64,000 bases of DNA, taken from NCBI GenBank assembly GCA_944470555.2, contig OX104129.1, forward strand, positions 49,323,998 to 49,387,997. The letters run 5' to 3'. The position numbers and the translations under genes were made by a program. The notes under the pieces are model-generated. The model was not told the origin of the DNA. It searched no databases and saw nothing but the letters and a program-made list of their open reading frames with translations. The stretch is from Heterobilharzia americana. Lineage: Eukaryota; Platyhelminthes; Trematoda; Strigeidida; Schistosomatidae. Below, piece after piece: positions 1 to 11,153 of this stretch. How positions within the stretch are numbered: position 1 is the first letter of the stretch; each line of letters begins with the position of its first letter.

Positions 1-1636
1 GTGAAGAAGAGTGCATGCAAAGACAAAAGACACTTCCACGACACACTGGAAAGTGAAGCAGAACAGGTTGCTAGTAGGAGAGACCTGACAACATTGTATC
101 AAATAACCAGGTTACTATATGTGAGGGAAGAGATCAACGTTGACGGAACCAATAAAAGATGATGAAGGAAATCTGGTTACCAGAGAAGAGAAACAAAGGA
201 AACGATGGACTGACCACTTCACGAAGCTCTTGAATCGACCATCACCACCACCACCTGCACTTCGTCCAGAAATACCACCAGCAACGGCAGAACTACCAGT
301 GAACACAAGCTCTCTGAAAAAAGCAGAAGCGAAGTCCTGAGCGCCATAAAGCTACCGAAGTGCGGGAAAGCACTAGGACCAGATGGAATCCCATCAGAAG
401 CACTGAGAACAAACAGAGACAACTCCCAAAGAAGAGAGGCCTAAGTCTTTGCAGGAACTGACACAGAATAATGCTCTCGGTGACGCCCTTGAAGTGAAGA
501 CACGAGTCAGACAAGACAAGTTTGCCTACTATCACCGATGATTCCTCTGATTGTGGTCGACCGGACTGGATCATGCAACAAACTGTGAAGGGCGAGGAGA
601 GGGGCATACGCCGTTTGAAAGATAAAAAGACGACAGAAGAAGATTTGGAGTTCTCCGCCGATGATGATTTATTTCTAAAGTCTTGTGGCACAAACTCGAA
701 GATCTACAGGCGAAAACCAACAGGTTGACAAAGAGGCGGGATAGCGAAGACGGGACTTCAAGTTAATCTAGAGAAGACGGAAGTTGTGAAGATACCCAAC
801 CAACAACAACAACAACATCAACATCAACAAGCACCAATCAGCATGAACGGGAGAAACCTAAAGGAAGCAGTTGCGTTCACCTACCTGGGCAAAGTAGCAT
901 CATTTCAACTAAAGGCGGCACACACACACATGACGACGTTAATGCCAGGATCTGGAAGACAGCAAGACAGGCCTACATCAATCTGAAATCAGTGTGGAGA
1001 TCTACTGCACTGCACTGCACTGCACTGCACTGCACTGCACTGCACTGCACTGCACTCTACTCCACTCCACTCAACTCCACTCAACTCCACTCCACTCCAC
1101 TACACTACACTACACTCAGCATAAAGTGTGAACATGATCTGGATTTTCAACACTAAGTCGGTCAAGTCAGTGCTTCTACACGGGTGGTTCAGAAAACTGG
1201 CGCGTCACGAAAAGCATTTCCAACAAACTACAGACATTCATCAACAGCTGCCACCTACGCTCATTCGATACTGAAGATCAGATCAGATGGCCAGAATAAT
1301 AGGAACAAGCAACAAGGAACTCTGACTGGCTGACAACTTACCAACCAAGAATCCATCACCGAACAAATATGCAGAAGGAAGTGTACATTGGTTGGATTGG
1401 ACATACACTGGGAAGACAATTTGTGGATTTCAGGCTCCAAGCTCTCGAGTTGAAGCCATCTAGGGAACGACGAGTTGAGTATATGAGGTGAGGTTGACAT
1501 GGAGGAGATGGTGTGATGAAGAAATGAAAGCTTGTGGGTAGTCGTGGAGCCAGGTTAAGAAGACTTCAGAGAACAGAATGGAATGGAGGCGTGCTGTTTA
1601 AGCCCTATGTTCTACTAGGAACTCAATGGATAATGG

Positions 1637-1682
<46 letters not shown>
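1..1682 (+). mobile_element. RTE-clade non-LTR retrotransposon, 3' half, decayed (copy R1)
   Basis: Starts inside the element, so its 5' part lies outside the window. Bases 1-420 match 25018-25440 of copy R4 almost exactly. A deletion near 420-480 then removes part of the reverse transcriptase relative to R4. Recognisable RT and C-terminal pieces follow: a garbled VRQG-type motif near 500-520, and FTYLG near 880-895. The element ends in a (TAA)n tail at about 1634-1682, as expected for RTE elements, which end in short tandem repeats rather than poly(A). No frame is open across the domain, so it is not functional. Its last 900 bp are repeated at 10280-11149 and, inverted, at 17845-18655. Confidence 0.85.
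1003..1118 (+). repeat. (ACTGC)n / (ACTNN)n pentanucleotide expansion inside RTE copy R1
   Basis: About nine ACTGC units pass into degenerate CTCCA, CTCAA and CTACA pentamers and then rejoin RTE sequence at CTCAGC. In the less altered copy near 53380 the corresponding site is simply CTGCACTCAGC, so the tract grew from the element's own sequence. It is about 30 bp longer than its duplicate at 10497-10579. Confidence 0.85.
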
Positions 1683-1684
<2 letters not shown>

Positions 1685-1775
1685 TTCTGTCCCCATTTCA
1701 TTTCCATGATTCTCTTGATCATGCTTTATCTTGAAATTCATTTCCACATTTTATGCAAATTTATATTATATCCAG

Positions 1776-2866
1776 TTTGTTATGTTGGTATCCACTCTCT
1801 TTTGTGATTACGTTTCACCTTACATCACACATATGAACGTTTAATCTTCATTCGTCTTGATCTTTCCTCCTAATTACAATTAAATATTTCTGTTAACTAT
1901 CCAATATAGCTAGACAAAAGTGTATAAGTTGTGACTGCACAGCTGTGAGAAGTGAAATCACTGAAAGAAATTTCTTCACTAAATCTATTGTTTTCGCTGA
2001 CTTAAAACTAGCCATCAGTACATACATACATACATGTATATACACTTCAACCTTATTAGGTCCTCTGAGATATAATGTGAAAGATGTTCCAGTAATGGAA
2101 TACCTTTGTTCTTCTGAAGTACAGGTACCATTTTCAAAAGATCATAAGAATTGCTTTGACAGAAAGAGGAGTCTCATTTTCAGTAAGCCTTTCACAATGA
2201 GAATTCCATTTGTCATCTGACTACTTAAAAGTACCATTCCTTACACACAATGGTACATATAAAAGGTCAGATGAATGCTTTAAAGTGCATATATTGGACA
2301 CATCGACGCGCAGTTCCAGTGAATAACCTTCTTCAGATGATACCTCCGCCTACTTTTGCTTAGTTTAGTGTGCACATTATTACATTTCAGAGGAAAGATT
2401 TCGTCAACCAATATGAAAATTAGAAGTAGATATGTTGTTTTCATAATCAGAATGAACAGAAAGTCCTCTCCGTTTCGGCTATGAGAAACCAGTTTAGATG
2501 AAGCAGAATTGTGCATTAGTGTACATGCTATTTCATAACTTGATTGTATTAATTAAAAAGCTTACACGTTTAATATACTTGGTTTAAGGTGGTTGTTGAG
2601 ACTGAGAACACAATTTTCATTTGTCCTCAAAATAAAATATGATGGTATTGAGAAGCCAAACAATTGCTCCTTCTCATAATATACAAAATATATAACATAT
2701 TATACATATATATTTAAAATATACAAAAGTTATGGAAGCGGTTCATGTGTTTTCCTGCATCAGAATCTTTGAAGAAGGGTGTCGAAATCTTTCACACCTA
2801 TATTTCAGTGATAAATTTACTTGTATAACATGATATAACTGCCAATCAAGTTATTTATTAGCTTAC
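1776..2866. other. Intron-like or intergenic DNA, no gene recognised
   Basis: AT-rich sequence downstream (in the minus-strand sense) of the signal-peptide exon at 2867-2945. By analogy with copy 1 it would be part of that gene's first intron. The short open frames here, such as the one at 1945-2220, have no recognisable domain. Confidence 0.5.
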
Positions 2867-2945
2867 CCTTGTTGCGATAACCATAACCAGGACAATTGCT
2901 GGAAAGAATAATGTAGAATACAAGTAGACAACTGAATGCTTTCAT
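2867..2945 (-). CDS. Secreted SOD signal-peptide exon (exon 1), orphan copy
   Basis: Reads ATG plus 26 codons on the minus strand, beginning MKAFSCLLVFYIILSS: a positively charged start and a hydrophobic core, typical of a secretory signal. It ends one base into a codon (G) directly before a GTAAGC donor. It is identical to 12336-12414, which fits the phase of SOD exon 2 exactly. No SOD exons 2 and 3 lie at lower coordinates within the window. Either they lie to the left of base 1 or this is a dead duplicate. The assignment as an SOD exon is inferred from splice phase, strand and spacing; the signal-peptide character is directly visible. Confidence 0.65.
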
Positions 2946-5900
2946 ACGTAATTCTACACTATAGAGGTTATTACGTGAAGTGTATTTTGCATATTTATAT
3001 GAGCTTTTGCACCAACAGTGCAACAAACTGATGCACTTTCGATTTCCATCATCATTACAAATATTGTCATTATTGTTTTGGCTACTTATTCACAGAATAT
3101 TCGTAATCTTCAGTTTTAAACAAATCATGGAATTACTTTTGACTGACTCAGCCAATCAACAAATCTGTTTGAAGCATCCAAAATGAAATGCACTCATTCT
3201 AAACTAAGCTTGGTAGGGGTTGTGAATGGCAGTGAACTTATTCATGCATTTTATTGCTTGCACTCAGACGTGTTACGCAATCCACTACTCATATGTTTGG
3301 TAAGTAGTAGTTTGCTTTCAACCGACTCAACTGTGGTATGTCAGTTTGACGCCATTGCAGTAAGGAGAATTCAGGTAGATTGGGGAATTTACAAAATAGT
3401 GTTTAATCACCGTTCATTGAACTGTCTGTGTTTGAAAAATTAAGGTCTACAATTTGTTAAGAGACGAGCCTTTTCCTGCTTGTTTAGCCCATTTCATCGA
3501 TCTCCATATTTTTCCATCTGTCAATATTACGTAAATGTTTACTATAAACACGCATCCACTTGCTCCAAGTTCCTTACTTTTCACGGTAGTTGTTATGCAG
3601 TCAGCGAATCAAGTGAACTGAATCCATAGTGAAAAAATAAAAGCCTGTAATTTACATCACTCAAATCTTAGTAGTTTTTTTCAATAAAAGTGCCTAACAA
3701 GATTATTTTACTAAACTGAACACAGAAACTTTGGAATTAGGCAGTTAGCGGCAGATACCATCTGATAAATAGACCCTTATGACTTGCTTACCATTACTCA
3801 ATATGGAAGCTTTAGCGCATAAACATTTTAGACGCGTTGTAGGTTATAAGCAGATAGATTTTTCTGCATACGCAAGATGTTCCCATATGGTTATAGTTGA
3901 GAAATGAAAGTTCAGTGTGTGAAATAGGTGACAGATTCTTGATTTAACCTCAATAGTATTTTAATTATTTGCTTTCTAATCGTAACCTTCGTGTATGATA
4001 TTGATGAATTCTACGGAATCGTATTGCATTCAGCTGTCATGAAAGCTTAAGTGATGACTACATTGCTTAATAATTGTTAATAATCATCTGTGATTCACTC
4101 CATCTTCAATTGCCTAGTTGTATTTCTTTGCCAATGTCAAATGTCTCGACGCAATTCATTCATATATCTTGACCTTTCGAAACGGAAGTCTGAAGAATTC
4201 ATTGTTAAGACGTTAAGCATGTACAAATTGATATTCCCCGAGTCATGCTAACAACTGCTGTTGTAACCAATCGATTTTCGCTATTTTGTCTGGGAAGGTG
4301 GTTATTCAGAAAGTGAAGAAATGTAAATGGTTATTTCAGAAGTTGTTGGAGTGCCCTCTAAATCTACTCATATTTCCTTTAAAGGAAGTAAATGACATAC
4401 AGTTTTTCCTCTCCTCGTATACAGTAAATAGAATTACTTAGCCAGCAGCGAATAATGGAAGTAGTTTACAAAGCTATGAGGAATCACTTCATGTGGTTTT
4501 AAAACAACCACAGTAGTCCATGAATTCAACCTTTAAAATCTTCGTTGATTGGAACACACTTTTCGTGTCAACAGGAGATGTCGAAACACTTTGAGCTTGA
4601 TATCTGCAGAAGAAAATGCAGTCAGACACACTGTCTTTAAGAAAGGGGAGATCCCCAGAAGTTTCCTTCACTTTCAAAATTTGATACCAAATCAGTTCCC
4701 AGTGGACTGAAAAGGTAAACAATTAAAAAATATAGTGCACGCAGAATCATTTGTAAAGAGTTCATTCAAATACTGGCAAAGAACTTGTCAAGGATATTCT
4801 TATCTTGAGACTCACTCATCCAATTCATCTTACAAATACCAAGTAACCGTAGGAATCTTGGATAAGCATATGCCCCTGGGGGAAAATGTAGTCTCGAGAA
4901 GTGTTGGACCGTCACGGTTACATTGTATTCCGTTCAATGTTACACCATTTTTACTCAGTGGAGAACAATGAAATCGTTCAATTCATTATTTTTCTGATAG
5001 CTGACATTGTCGATGTTATGGATTTGATTCAAGAGATGATTTGCATTGAACCTCAGTTTAATTTACTCTTCACTTACACTTAGTCACATTAATTACTTAC
5101 AAAGCAGTCAACCTCAACAAAGACATCCATAAAAATGCATTACAGAGGAAGCAGTTATAGAAGACGATGTGATGATAAATATTTAAATTCAATTTGTCGA
5201 AAGTAATAATTTGATAGTGAAATTTAAGACACACATTTCATTGGATTCGGGTCTCGTCAGTTGGATGTACCGAAATCCTAGTGATTGATGGTGCTCTTAT
5301 TGAAACTTGAACTCAGCACTAATTACCTCGCTGTTTTGGGCAGGATCGACTACATCGATCAAGCAAACATGTTATGAGTAATTTGATGATAATAAGAAAA
5401 TGATGCCTAATCTGAAGTTATATAAAACTTAGAATCGGAACGCAGTCATATTCTTAAAGAACAGTACAGTACACTCTCACAAACGTGTGCGTCAATCAAA
5501 CTACTTACTTGTTATTGATTAGCAAGTGCATTTACAAAGTGTGTGACGGTGACTTTCAATTTGAGTAATTGAAAGGAACAGCTTTCGCTATTTAACATTA
5601 TCTAGACCAGATGAATAATACAGTAGATACTTGCAAAATTTCCACCTTGGAAATGACTTTCTCCACATAATCTCTCACATTGTAGGTTCATAGCAGCTCC
5701 TTGATACTTGGAATTTCTCGTTGTTAAACTGGGTTGGCAGATGGGCTCCTGTGCCAATGTTTCGATTCTGCTGGATTATTCATCATGTATTTTCGAAATA
5801 GAATGTGAATAAGATACTGTAACTAGACCAACTCATTTAAAATGTCTACTTCGAAAAACTTGTCTGAATGTAGTGTGAGCAATGGTTAGAGAAAGAAACA

Positions 5901-5995
5901 ACGGTGAAAAATGACGAGGGATTAGCTTTTGGTTTATAGCAGCCAAGGAAGGATTAATCCCTCACCGTGTTACTTTCGAATGCAACACTCAGGCT
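2946..5995. other. Non-coding half of repeat A, nothing recognised
   Basis: About 3 kb upstream (in the minus-strand sense) of the signal-peptide exon. The open frames at 2980-3186, 3183-3443, 4735-4971 and 4901-5083 are short, AT-rich and without recognisable motifs. They are conserved in the second copy only because the whole block is duplicated. Confidence 0.5.
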
Positions 5996-6571
5996 TGGTC
6001 AATCTTATGTATGAATAACGTCATCTAATTCGTCTTTAAGTACTATTTGCACATGCTCTAACTTGTATAGGTTTGATTCTATGAGGAAAAGACTTTCATA
6101 AGGTAATCAAAGGTGAAAAAAATATTTTCTTTCATCTCCAAAGACAGTCGGTGGTAGATTGTCACTCCGTATGAAATACATTTTCTACGGCAAACATGAG
6201 TTGGTTAGATTACTGATGTTTCTGGAGCTGGATGGATGCATCATATTACCGCAGCAAGACTATTATAAGAGCCGGTTGATGATGAAAATTATAAGGCTGC
6301 TTTCAACGAGAAGTTCGTCAGAGGGCTACTCGAATAAGACAACGTCACATATTCTGAAGAAGCCTCAAGATTACTTGAAAAACAAGGTTAGACGCTGTAA
6401 CAACTTCTCAGTATGTGGTGGGAATGAGCTAGTGGATCTGAGCAGAGAAGCTGTGTGGATCCAGAAATAGTCTCATTTGCTGGTAGAAGGATTTCTTCTC
6501 ATCGGTGGAAGATTTAACTACTCAGAAATCATATCTCTAAAGTACATCGCGAAGTTGATTCTCCCAACCTG
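5996..6571. repeat. Spacer between the duplications, with a dispersed repeat
   Basis: Bases 6002-6122 are an inverted, diverged copy of 15883-16004, and a related stretch occurs in the same orientation at 16325-16430. The latter adjoins a non-LTR reverse transcriptase remnant, so the repeat is probably part of that element. The open frame at 6159-6470 (103 codons) has no recognisable motif. Confidence 0.5.
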
Positions 6572-6821
6572 ATGGCCAGATTGCCAAGTGATTGATAGAA
6601 TTCGATCAGCACTTGGAACTAGTCAACATGGCGCTAGTTACTCTTCAGTAACCAATCAATGCACCATCCACCCCTATTCAAAGTTTCGGCTTTTCTCAAT
6701 CGACTATCACAAATCGTATAGTACGAAAGCTGAAACGAAAGGAAATCTATTAGTTGATTATGTTGTATTATATTTTGTTAAGTAAATAATTATGCACAGA
6801 ATGCTTGAGAAAAGAACAGTT

Positions 6822-7080
6822 TTAAGGAGCACGATATCCGATTGTAGCACAAGCCAACCTGGCGCCTGAATTACCAGTTGTTCGACTTCCTGTATCTGGA
6901 AATATTCTAAGATCATCAGTCTTTTGGTGTATAACTAGAGCACGCCCAATAAATCCGTTGTATGGTCCAAGTCCGTATAAGCTAACCCATAGATCGAAAT
7001 GCATTACACCATTTCCATCAACTGGAATATTTACCAAATCACCTGCATGTCTAGGATGACCTGTACGTCCTCCATGACGT
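6822..7080 (-). CDS. Secreted Cu/Zn superoxide dismutase copy 1, exon 3
   Basis: The last exon of an enzyme that converts superoxide to hydrogen peroxide and oxygen. It follows an acceptor (AAAACAG) and completes the codon CA|A left open by exon 2, then reads RHGGRTGHPRHAGDL. This supplies the zinc ligands (HGG His, RHAGD His and Asp). Further on are the copper ligand VIHQKTDDL and TGNSGARLAC, containing the active-site Arg and the second disulfide Cys. The stop TAA is at 6822-6824. Unlike copy 2, the frame is intact through VIHQKTDDL. The joined gene 12336-12414, 8390-8618, 6822-7080 totals 567 nt, or 188 residues plus stop, which suits a signal-peptide-bearing SOD. Confidence 0.9.
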
Positions 7081-8389
7081 CTGTTTTTTAGAATAATAAA
7101 AATGTAGTTTGTTACATGAGAAAACAGTTTCTAAATGTTAACTAAACTAACCAATAAACCACATTTCATGTAACTTAAAATGTAATTGCAATTTTGCTGA
7201 TTTTGCTCGGCATGTCATCAAGATTCATATACACTTGTGACATGCATATTCCATAATACACTGGCACGGATTATTACTTACCACATAGGTAAGCAAAGGC
7301 ATCTTACAAGCATATAATAACATGCATATGTACATTTTATAACAGAGAATTCCTAACGTATATTTATTCTACTTTATAAGGTGCTTCAAAATTGTCAACT
7401 ACTTCAATACATACATTTATCAACTACTGCCTTGTAACGTTTTTTCTAGGTACTACTTAAAAAACTATCTGAAACATTGGTATTAATGCGTGCATGAGTC
7501 ATGGAAAGTAAAAGGTGATACGTATTTCATTTCGAACAGATGTAGCTCACACGATGAACTGAAATGTTATGAAATCAATATTATTTTAGAATGTACATCA
7601 CATAAAAATATGGCAAGATGCATGCTTACGAATCGGACACAAAGATCATGTCTTCTCACGAGAGTAGAAATACTATCTTCTAGATGAAGGATGAGCTGAT
7701 GATCATTAAAAATGATGTGAAATTTAAAAGGCTATGAAGTTGTAGTCTCCGTTGTATGCAAGCGTGGATATTATCTGGTATTTAGAGACTTGTAAAGTCT
7801 GTAGATAATAGTGACAAGCATTCTTCCTATGCCATATTGCTGCTTGGGTTTTGGTAGTTCAAAGTCAATGCAGCTGGTCACCAGAAATAGCGAACTGAGT
7901 GGTTTGCATTCAGATTTAATTAAAGGGGTAATCTATAATTGTAAACTGAATTTTGGAGTGTTCGGTGCACACATGAAGTTAAGTTTCCTTAACCGTCTCT
8001 GTTTCCAACCATGTATTTTAAAAGAATGATAAATTGATTTTGAAAATTGCTTAAACAAATCAGCTGTAACATCAAATTATATCCATCACGCAAGAGATGG
8101 CCATCATGTATTCACAGCTTGATAGAAAACACTCAGGTGTTTCAAATGATGGCTGCCGAGATTGAGCCCCATGGGAATAGCTGTCTCATCACTAGTTAGG
8201 GCTGCCTCCCGCTTGCATCCAACCGACTAACAACATTCCATTTAACTCCACATTCATTCACTCGTATATTAAGTCAGCATTCATGCTGATTGAGTAGCAG
8301 TGAACTTAGAAGTCGAGCACACCTAATTCCACTGAATTAGTTGAAGGCTGTTCTAAAGAAAGGTAAATGGGAAATTAGTGAATACCTAC
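7081..8389 (-). other. Intron 2 of SOD copy 1
   Basis: A 1.3-kb intron with donor GTAGGT after 8390 and acceptor CAG at 7083-7081. The short open frames at 7490-7687 and 7811-8029 on the opposite strand have no recognisable content. Confidence 0.75.
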
Positions 8390-8618
8390 TGCTTGAAGGG
8401 GTTAAAATGTGGTCCAGCTTCAAGACACATGTTTCCGAGACCTCCGTATTGATGAATGTGTACACCCAGTAGTTTGCCACGTGGAAGCCCGGAAACACTG
8501 CCATTCAGGTACATATATTTTCCTCGAGGTGTAAACCATACAGAACCTGGGTTTGAACTCTTCACAAAGCTTGCAATAGCCAGATCAAATCGATATCGTC
8601 GGCGACCCCACCATGGAT
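8390..8618 (-). CDS. Secreted Cu/Zn superoxide dismutase copy 1, exon 2
   Basis: Begins after a GCTTCAG acceptor with AT, completing GAT (Asp) with the G left by exon 1. It encodes DPWWGRRRYRFDLAIASF, then a YLNGSVSGLP strand and GVHIHQYGG with two copper His ligands. NMCLEAGPHFNPFK follows, with the disulfide Cys and the His bridging copper and zinc. It ends CA|GTAGGT. All expected ligands are present. It is four codons longer at its start than the equivalent exon of copy 3 (WWGRRRYRF against YYRKHF). The basic Arg-rich start of the mature protein is unusual for this enzyme. Function is inferred from the conserved ligands. Confidence 0.9.
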
Positions 8619-8649
8619 CTGAAGCAGTAAGAATATGACATTGAGGCAA

Positions 8650-9698
8650 TAGTTTGTTTCAACCTAGAGTGAGCTAGCAAGTTGCACGGACTCTGCTTAC
8701 TTTTCAAAAGTGTTCTATATGAAATGAACTGATGATTCCAGTTGTTAAAAAATGTTCACATTGAAATTTCGTTCAAGATTTACTGTACTTATTATGCAGT
8801 TGGTTACCTGTATGCAATATAACATTATGTAGTAGACTTTGTAAAAGGCTAATTTGTTACTCTCCAGGAAAACCAAGTGCATAATGTAGATCAAAAGTAA
8901 TCATGGGGGTAACAATCACTGTGCTCTGAAACCATTTGTTCTTCTAAATTTCTTCTCTAGGCCAATATAGTTACTGTGCACAGTGGTGACTCTCATGTTA
9001 TATGCTATATCAGTTTCCTGTATTTGGAGAATGAAATTCTGTGACCACAGAGAGTGTTTGAGACTTTAAATGAACAGTTAAGTCTACTGTAAGTGACAAT
9101 ATTTGAGTTTAATATTGGAGTAAAAGTTAGGCACAGTGGTACATTGTAATTCCATTTTGATTTCATTTCTAATGGACATGTTAAAATGGAAAATCTGAGT
9201 TTAATTAGAATTTGGGTGTGAATTTAGATTTACAGTGCTTTGAGAGTATAAAAAACTGAAGTCATCTATTTCCTAGTTACTACCATAGCACGCGGAAGAT
9301 GACTTGCTTAGACAGGCAATAAGTTTTCTGCTGTATAATACAAAGGTGGCATTCTTTCCTAACGGGTTGGAGAAGATTAACCCGCCTGGCTGCAAACAGG
9401 TGCGAGTGGATCGATCAGAAGTGCAATAATTGAACACCTTGTCAACACTGGTCACACTGTTACAACTGCTTCTGCGTTCAAAGTCATTTACAGAGTAGAA
9501 AGAAACCTACCAGATATTCTTGCATTGCCAAATAATATGTGCTGCAGGAGGTCTTGCTATATGCATGGAGAAAATGGAGTTATGTGTACAAAAGAAACTT
9601 GTACAACCTGAGTTGCTACCGAGGACTTTGGAAATTGCTAATTACAAGTCAACCCATTTCTCTCTCATAATCATTCACAGTTTTGTTGCATTTTGTAT
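8650..9698. other. SOD copy 1 intron 1 (part), nothing else recognised
   Basis: AT-rich DNA between exon 2 and the SINE-like element. The open frames at 9273-9455 (minus) and 9520-9705 (plus) have no motif I can name. They recur at 19479-19661 and 19229-19414 only as part of the inverted copy. Confidence 0.5.
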
Positions 9699-10095
9699 AT
9701 TTTAATTCTGAGGTAGTATTTACCACGAACTGACATCAGTCGGAGAAACAATGGAAACCTAAGTGCACTGGACAGCTGTTTCCTTCTAGTATGGGACTTC
9801 TTAGCAGTGTGCACCCACGACCCGACTAAGGACCGAACTCATGAACTTCTTGTTTCATGGTGAACGCGTTAACTATTCAGTCACTGGGTGGGAGATCGGT
9901 GGTTACGGGTTTCCAATTTCTCTCAATTAGGGATCTAGCGTGACTGTCACCCAAGGCTTTCAGTTGCCATCCACTTCCGTCCCGTGCCGCTGGGGAGTCC
10001 CATACTAGGACACTGCAGCTGTACAGTGTTGCCAGCTCCTTAAAGACACTCCAACTGGTTTCAGTCCATTATGAATACTACCTCAGAATTAAAAT
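9699..10095 (-). mobile_element. SINE-like element with terminal inverted arms and hammerhead remnants
   Basis: The ends are a 22-bp perfect inverted repeat (9699-9720 and 10074-10095). Inside the left arm, on the minus strand, is a tRNA-like segment (GTTAACGCGTTCACC, then GAGTTCGGTCC as a B-box-like motif). A decayed hammerhead follows (CTAAGAA in place of CTGANGA, GGAAAC, then CTGTC before CAGTG). The right arm has a second, more decayed hammerhead in plus orientation near 9990-10035. It lies in intron 1 of SOD copy 1. Same family as 27035-27456. Confidence 0.7.
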
Positions 10096-10132
10096 CCTTA
10101 TTCACCTCAAAATACATATATTTTAATAACCC

Positions 10133-10225
10133 AAAATTGTCCTCATTTCATTTCCATGCTTCTCTTGATCATGCTTCATCTTGAAAATCATTTTCACATG
10201 TTATGCAAATTTATATTATATCCAG
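10133..10225. repeat. Diverged ~92-bp direct repeat flanking the RTE fragment (left)
   Basis: Resembles 11150-11244 (about 90% by eye), the sequence right after the (TAA)n tail of the RTE fragment. Both end in TATATTATATCCAG. The same block follows the tail in copy R1 (1681-1775). The two copies therefore bracket the 0.9-kb RTE piece. Confidence 0.75.
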
Positions 10226-11099
10226 CGGTTCAGCGAAATTGGCGCGTCACGAAAAGCATTTCCCCCAAGACGCGGGTGATGAAGATACCCAACCAACAAC
10301 AACAACAACATCAACATCAACAAGCACCAATCAGCATGAACGGGAGAAACCTAAAGGAAGCAGTTGCGTTCACCTACCTGGGCAAAGTAGCATCGTTTCA
10401 ACTAAAGGCGGCACACACACACATGACGACGTTAATGCCAGGATCTGGAAGACAGCAAGACAGGCCTACATCAATCTGAAATCAGTGTGGAGATCTACTG
10501 CACTGCACTGCACTCTACTCCACTCCACTCAACTCCACTCAACTCCACTCAACTCAACTCAACTCTACTACACTACACTCAGCATAAAGTGTGAACATGA
10601 TCTGGATTTTCAACACTAAGTCGGTCAAGTCAGTGCTTCTACACGGGTGGTTCAGAAAACTGGCGCGTCACGAAAAGCATTTCCAACAAACTACAGACAT
10701 TCATCAACAGCTGCCACCTACGCTCATTCGATACTGAAGATCAGATCAGATGGCCAGAATAATAGGAACAAGCAACAAGGAACTCTGACTGGCTGACAAC
10801 TTACCAACCAAGAATCCATCACCGAACAAATATGCAGAAGGAAGTGTACATTGGTTGGATTGGACATACACTGGGAAGACAATTTGTGGATTTCAGGCTC
10901 CAAGCTCTCGAGTTGAAGCCATCTAGGGAACGACGAGTTGAGTATATGAGGTGAGGTTGACATGGAGGAGATGGTGTGATGAAGAAATGAAAGCTTGTGG
11001 GTAGTCGTGGAGCCAGGTTAAGAAGACTTCAGAGAACAGAATGGAATGGAGGCGTGCTGTTTAAGCCCTATGTTCTACTAGGAACTCAATGGATAATGG

Positions 11100-11149
<50 letters not shown>
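10226..11149 (+). mobile_element. RTE 3' fragment with scrambled start (copy R2)
   Basis: About 40 bp at 10226-10265 (CGGTTCAGCGAAATTGGCGC...) correspond to a segment that normally lies further 3' (compare 1185-1225). The sequence then jumps back to GATGAAGATACCC and runs in the usual order to a (TAA)n tail at about 11101-11150. It sits in intron 1 of SOD copy 1, on the opposite strand. It is shared by direct repeat A' and inverted arm B. Confidence 0.8.

Positions 11150-11153
<4 letters not shown>

Larger units (their letters stand above)
787..5995. repeat. Long direct repeat, copy A
   Basis: Matches 10280-15465 base for base apart from two microsatellites and a handful of changes. Observed differences are a substitution near 900, G/A near 4183, C/T near 4618, C/T near 5470 and one extra G in copy A' near 15390. 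The pentanucleotide tract is about 30 bp longer here and the (TAA)n tract 6 bp shorter. The offset is therefore 9493 at the start and 9469-9470 later. The unit carries the RTE 3' end and the SOD signal-peptide exon. The homology stops at the shared AGGCT at 5991-5995. Confidence 0.95.
6572..11089. repeat. Long inverted repeat, arm B
   Basis: Reverse-complement of 17845-22361. Paired coordinates sum to 28932-28934 along the whole length, so there are only one- or two-base indels. I saw roughly a dozen differences in 4.5 kb (about 99.7% identity). The arm contains SOD exons 2 and 3, a hammerhead-bearing SINE-like element and an RTE 3' fragment. Its right 810 bp overlap direct repeat A'. The outer end lies in a dispersed repeat also found near 48680-48790. 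Confidence 0.95.

Noticed and set aside
1534..1734. Poly-Asn open frame suggesting a prion-like protein (repeated at 10997-11203)
   Set aside because: The Asn run is the (TAA)n tail of an RTE element read as AAT.
8456..8638. Plus-strand open frame opposite SOD exon 2
   Set aside because: A shadow of the SOD coding strand; splice sites, ligands and phase all support the minus strand.
10156..10619. Two overlapping open frames of 107 and 138 codons, one Thr/Gln/His-rich
   Set aside because: They run through the RTE fragment and its CAACAACAA and pentanucleotide tracts; the other frame reads FTYLG, the RTE C-terminal region. The inverted copies at 18315-18778 have the same explanation.
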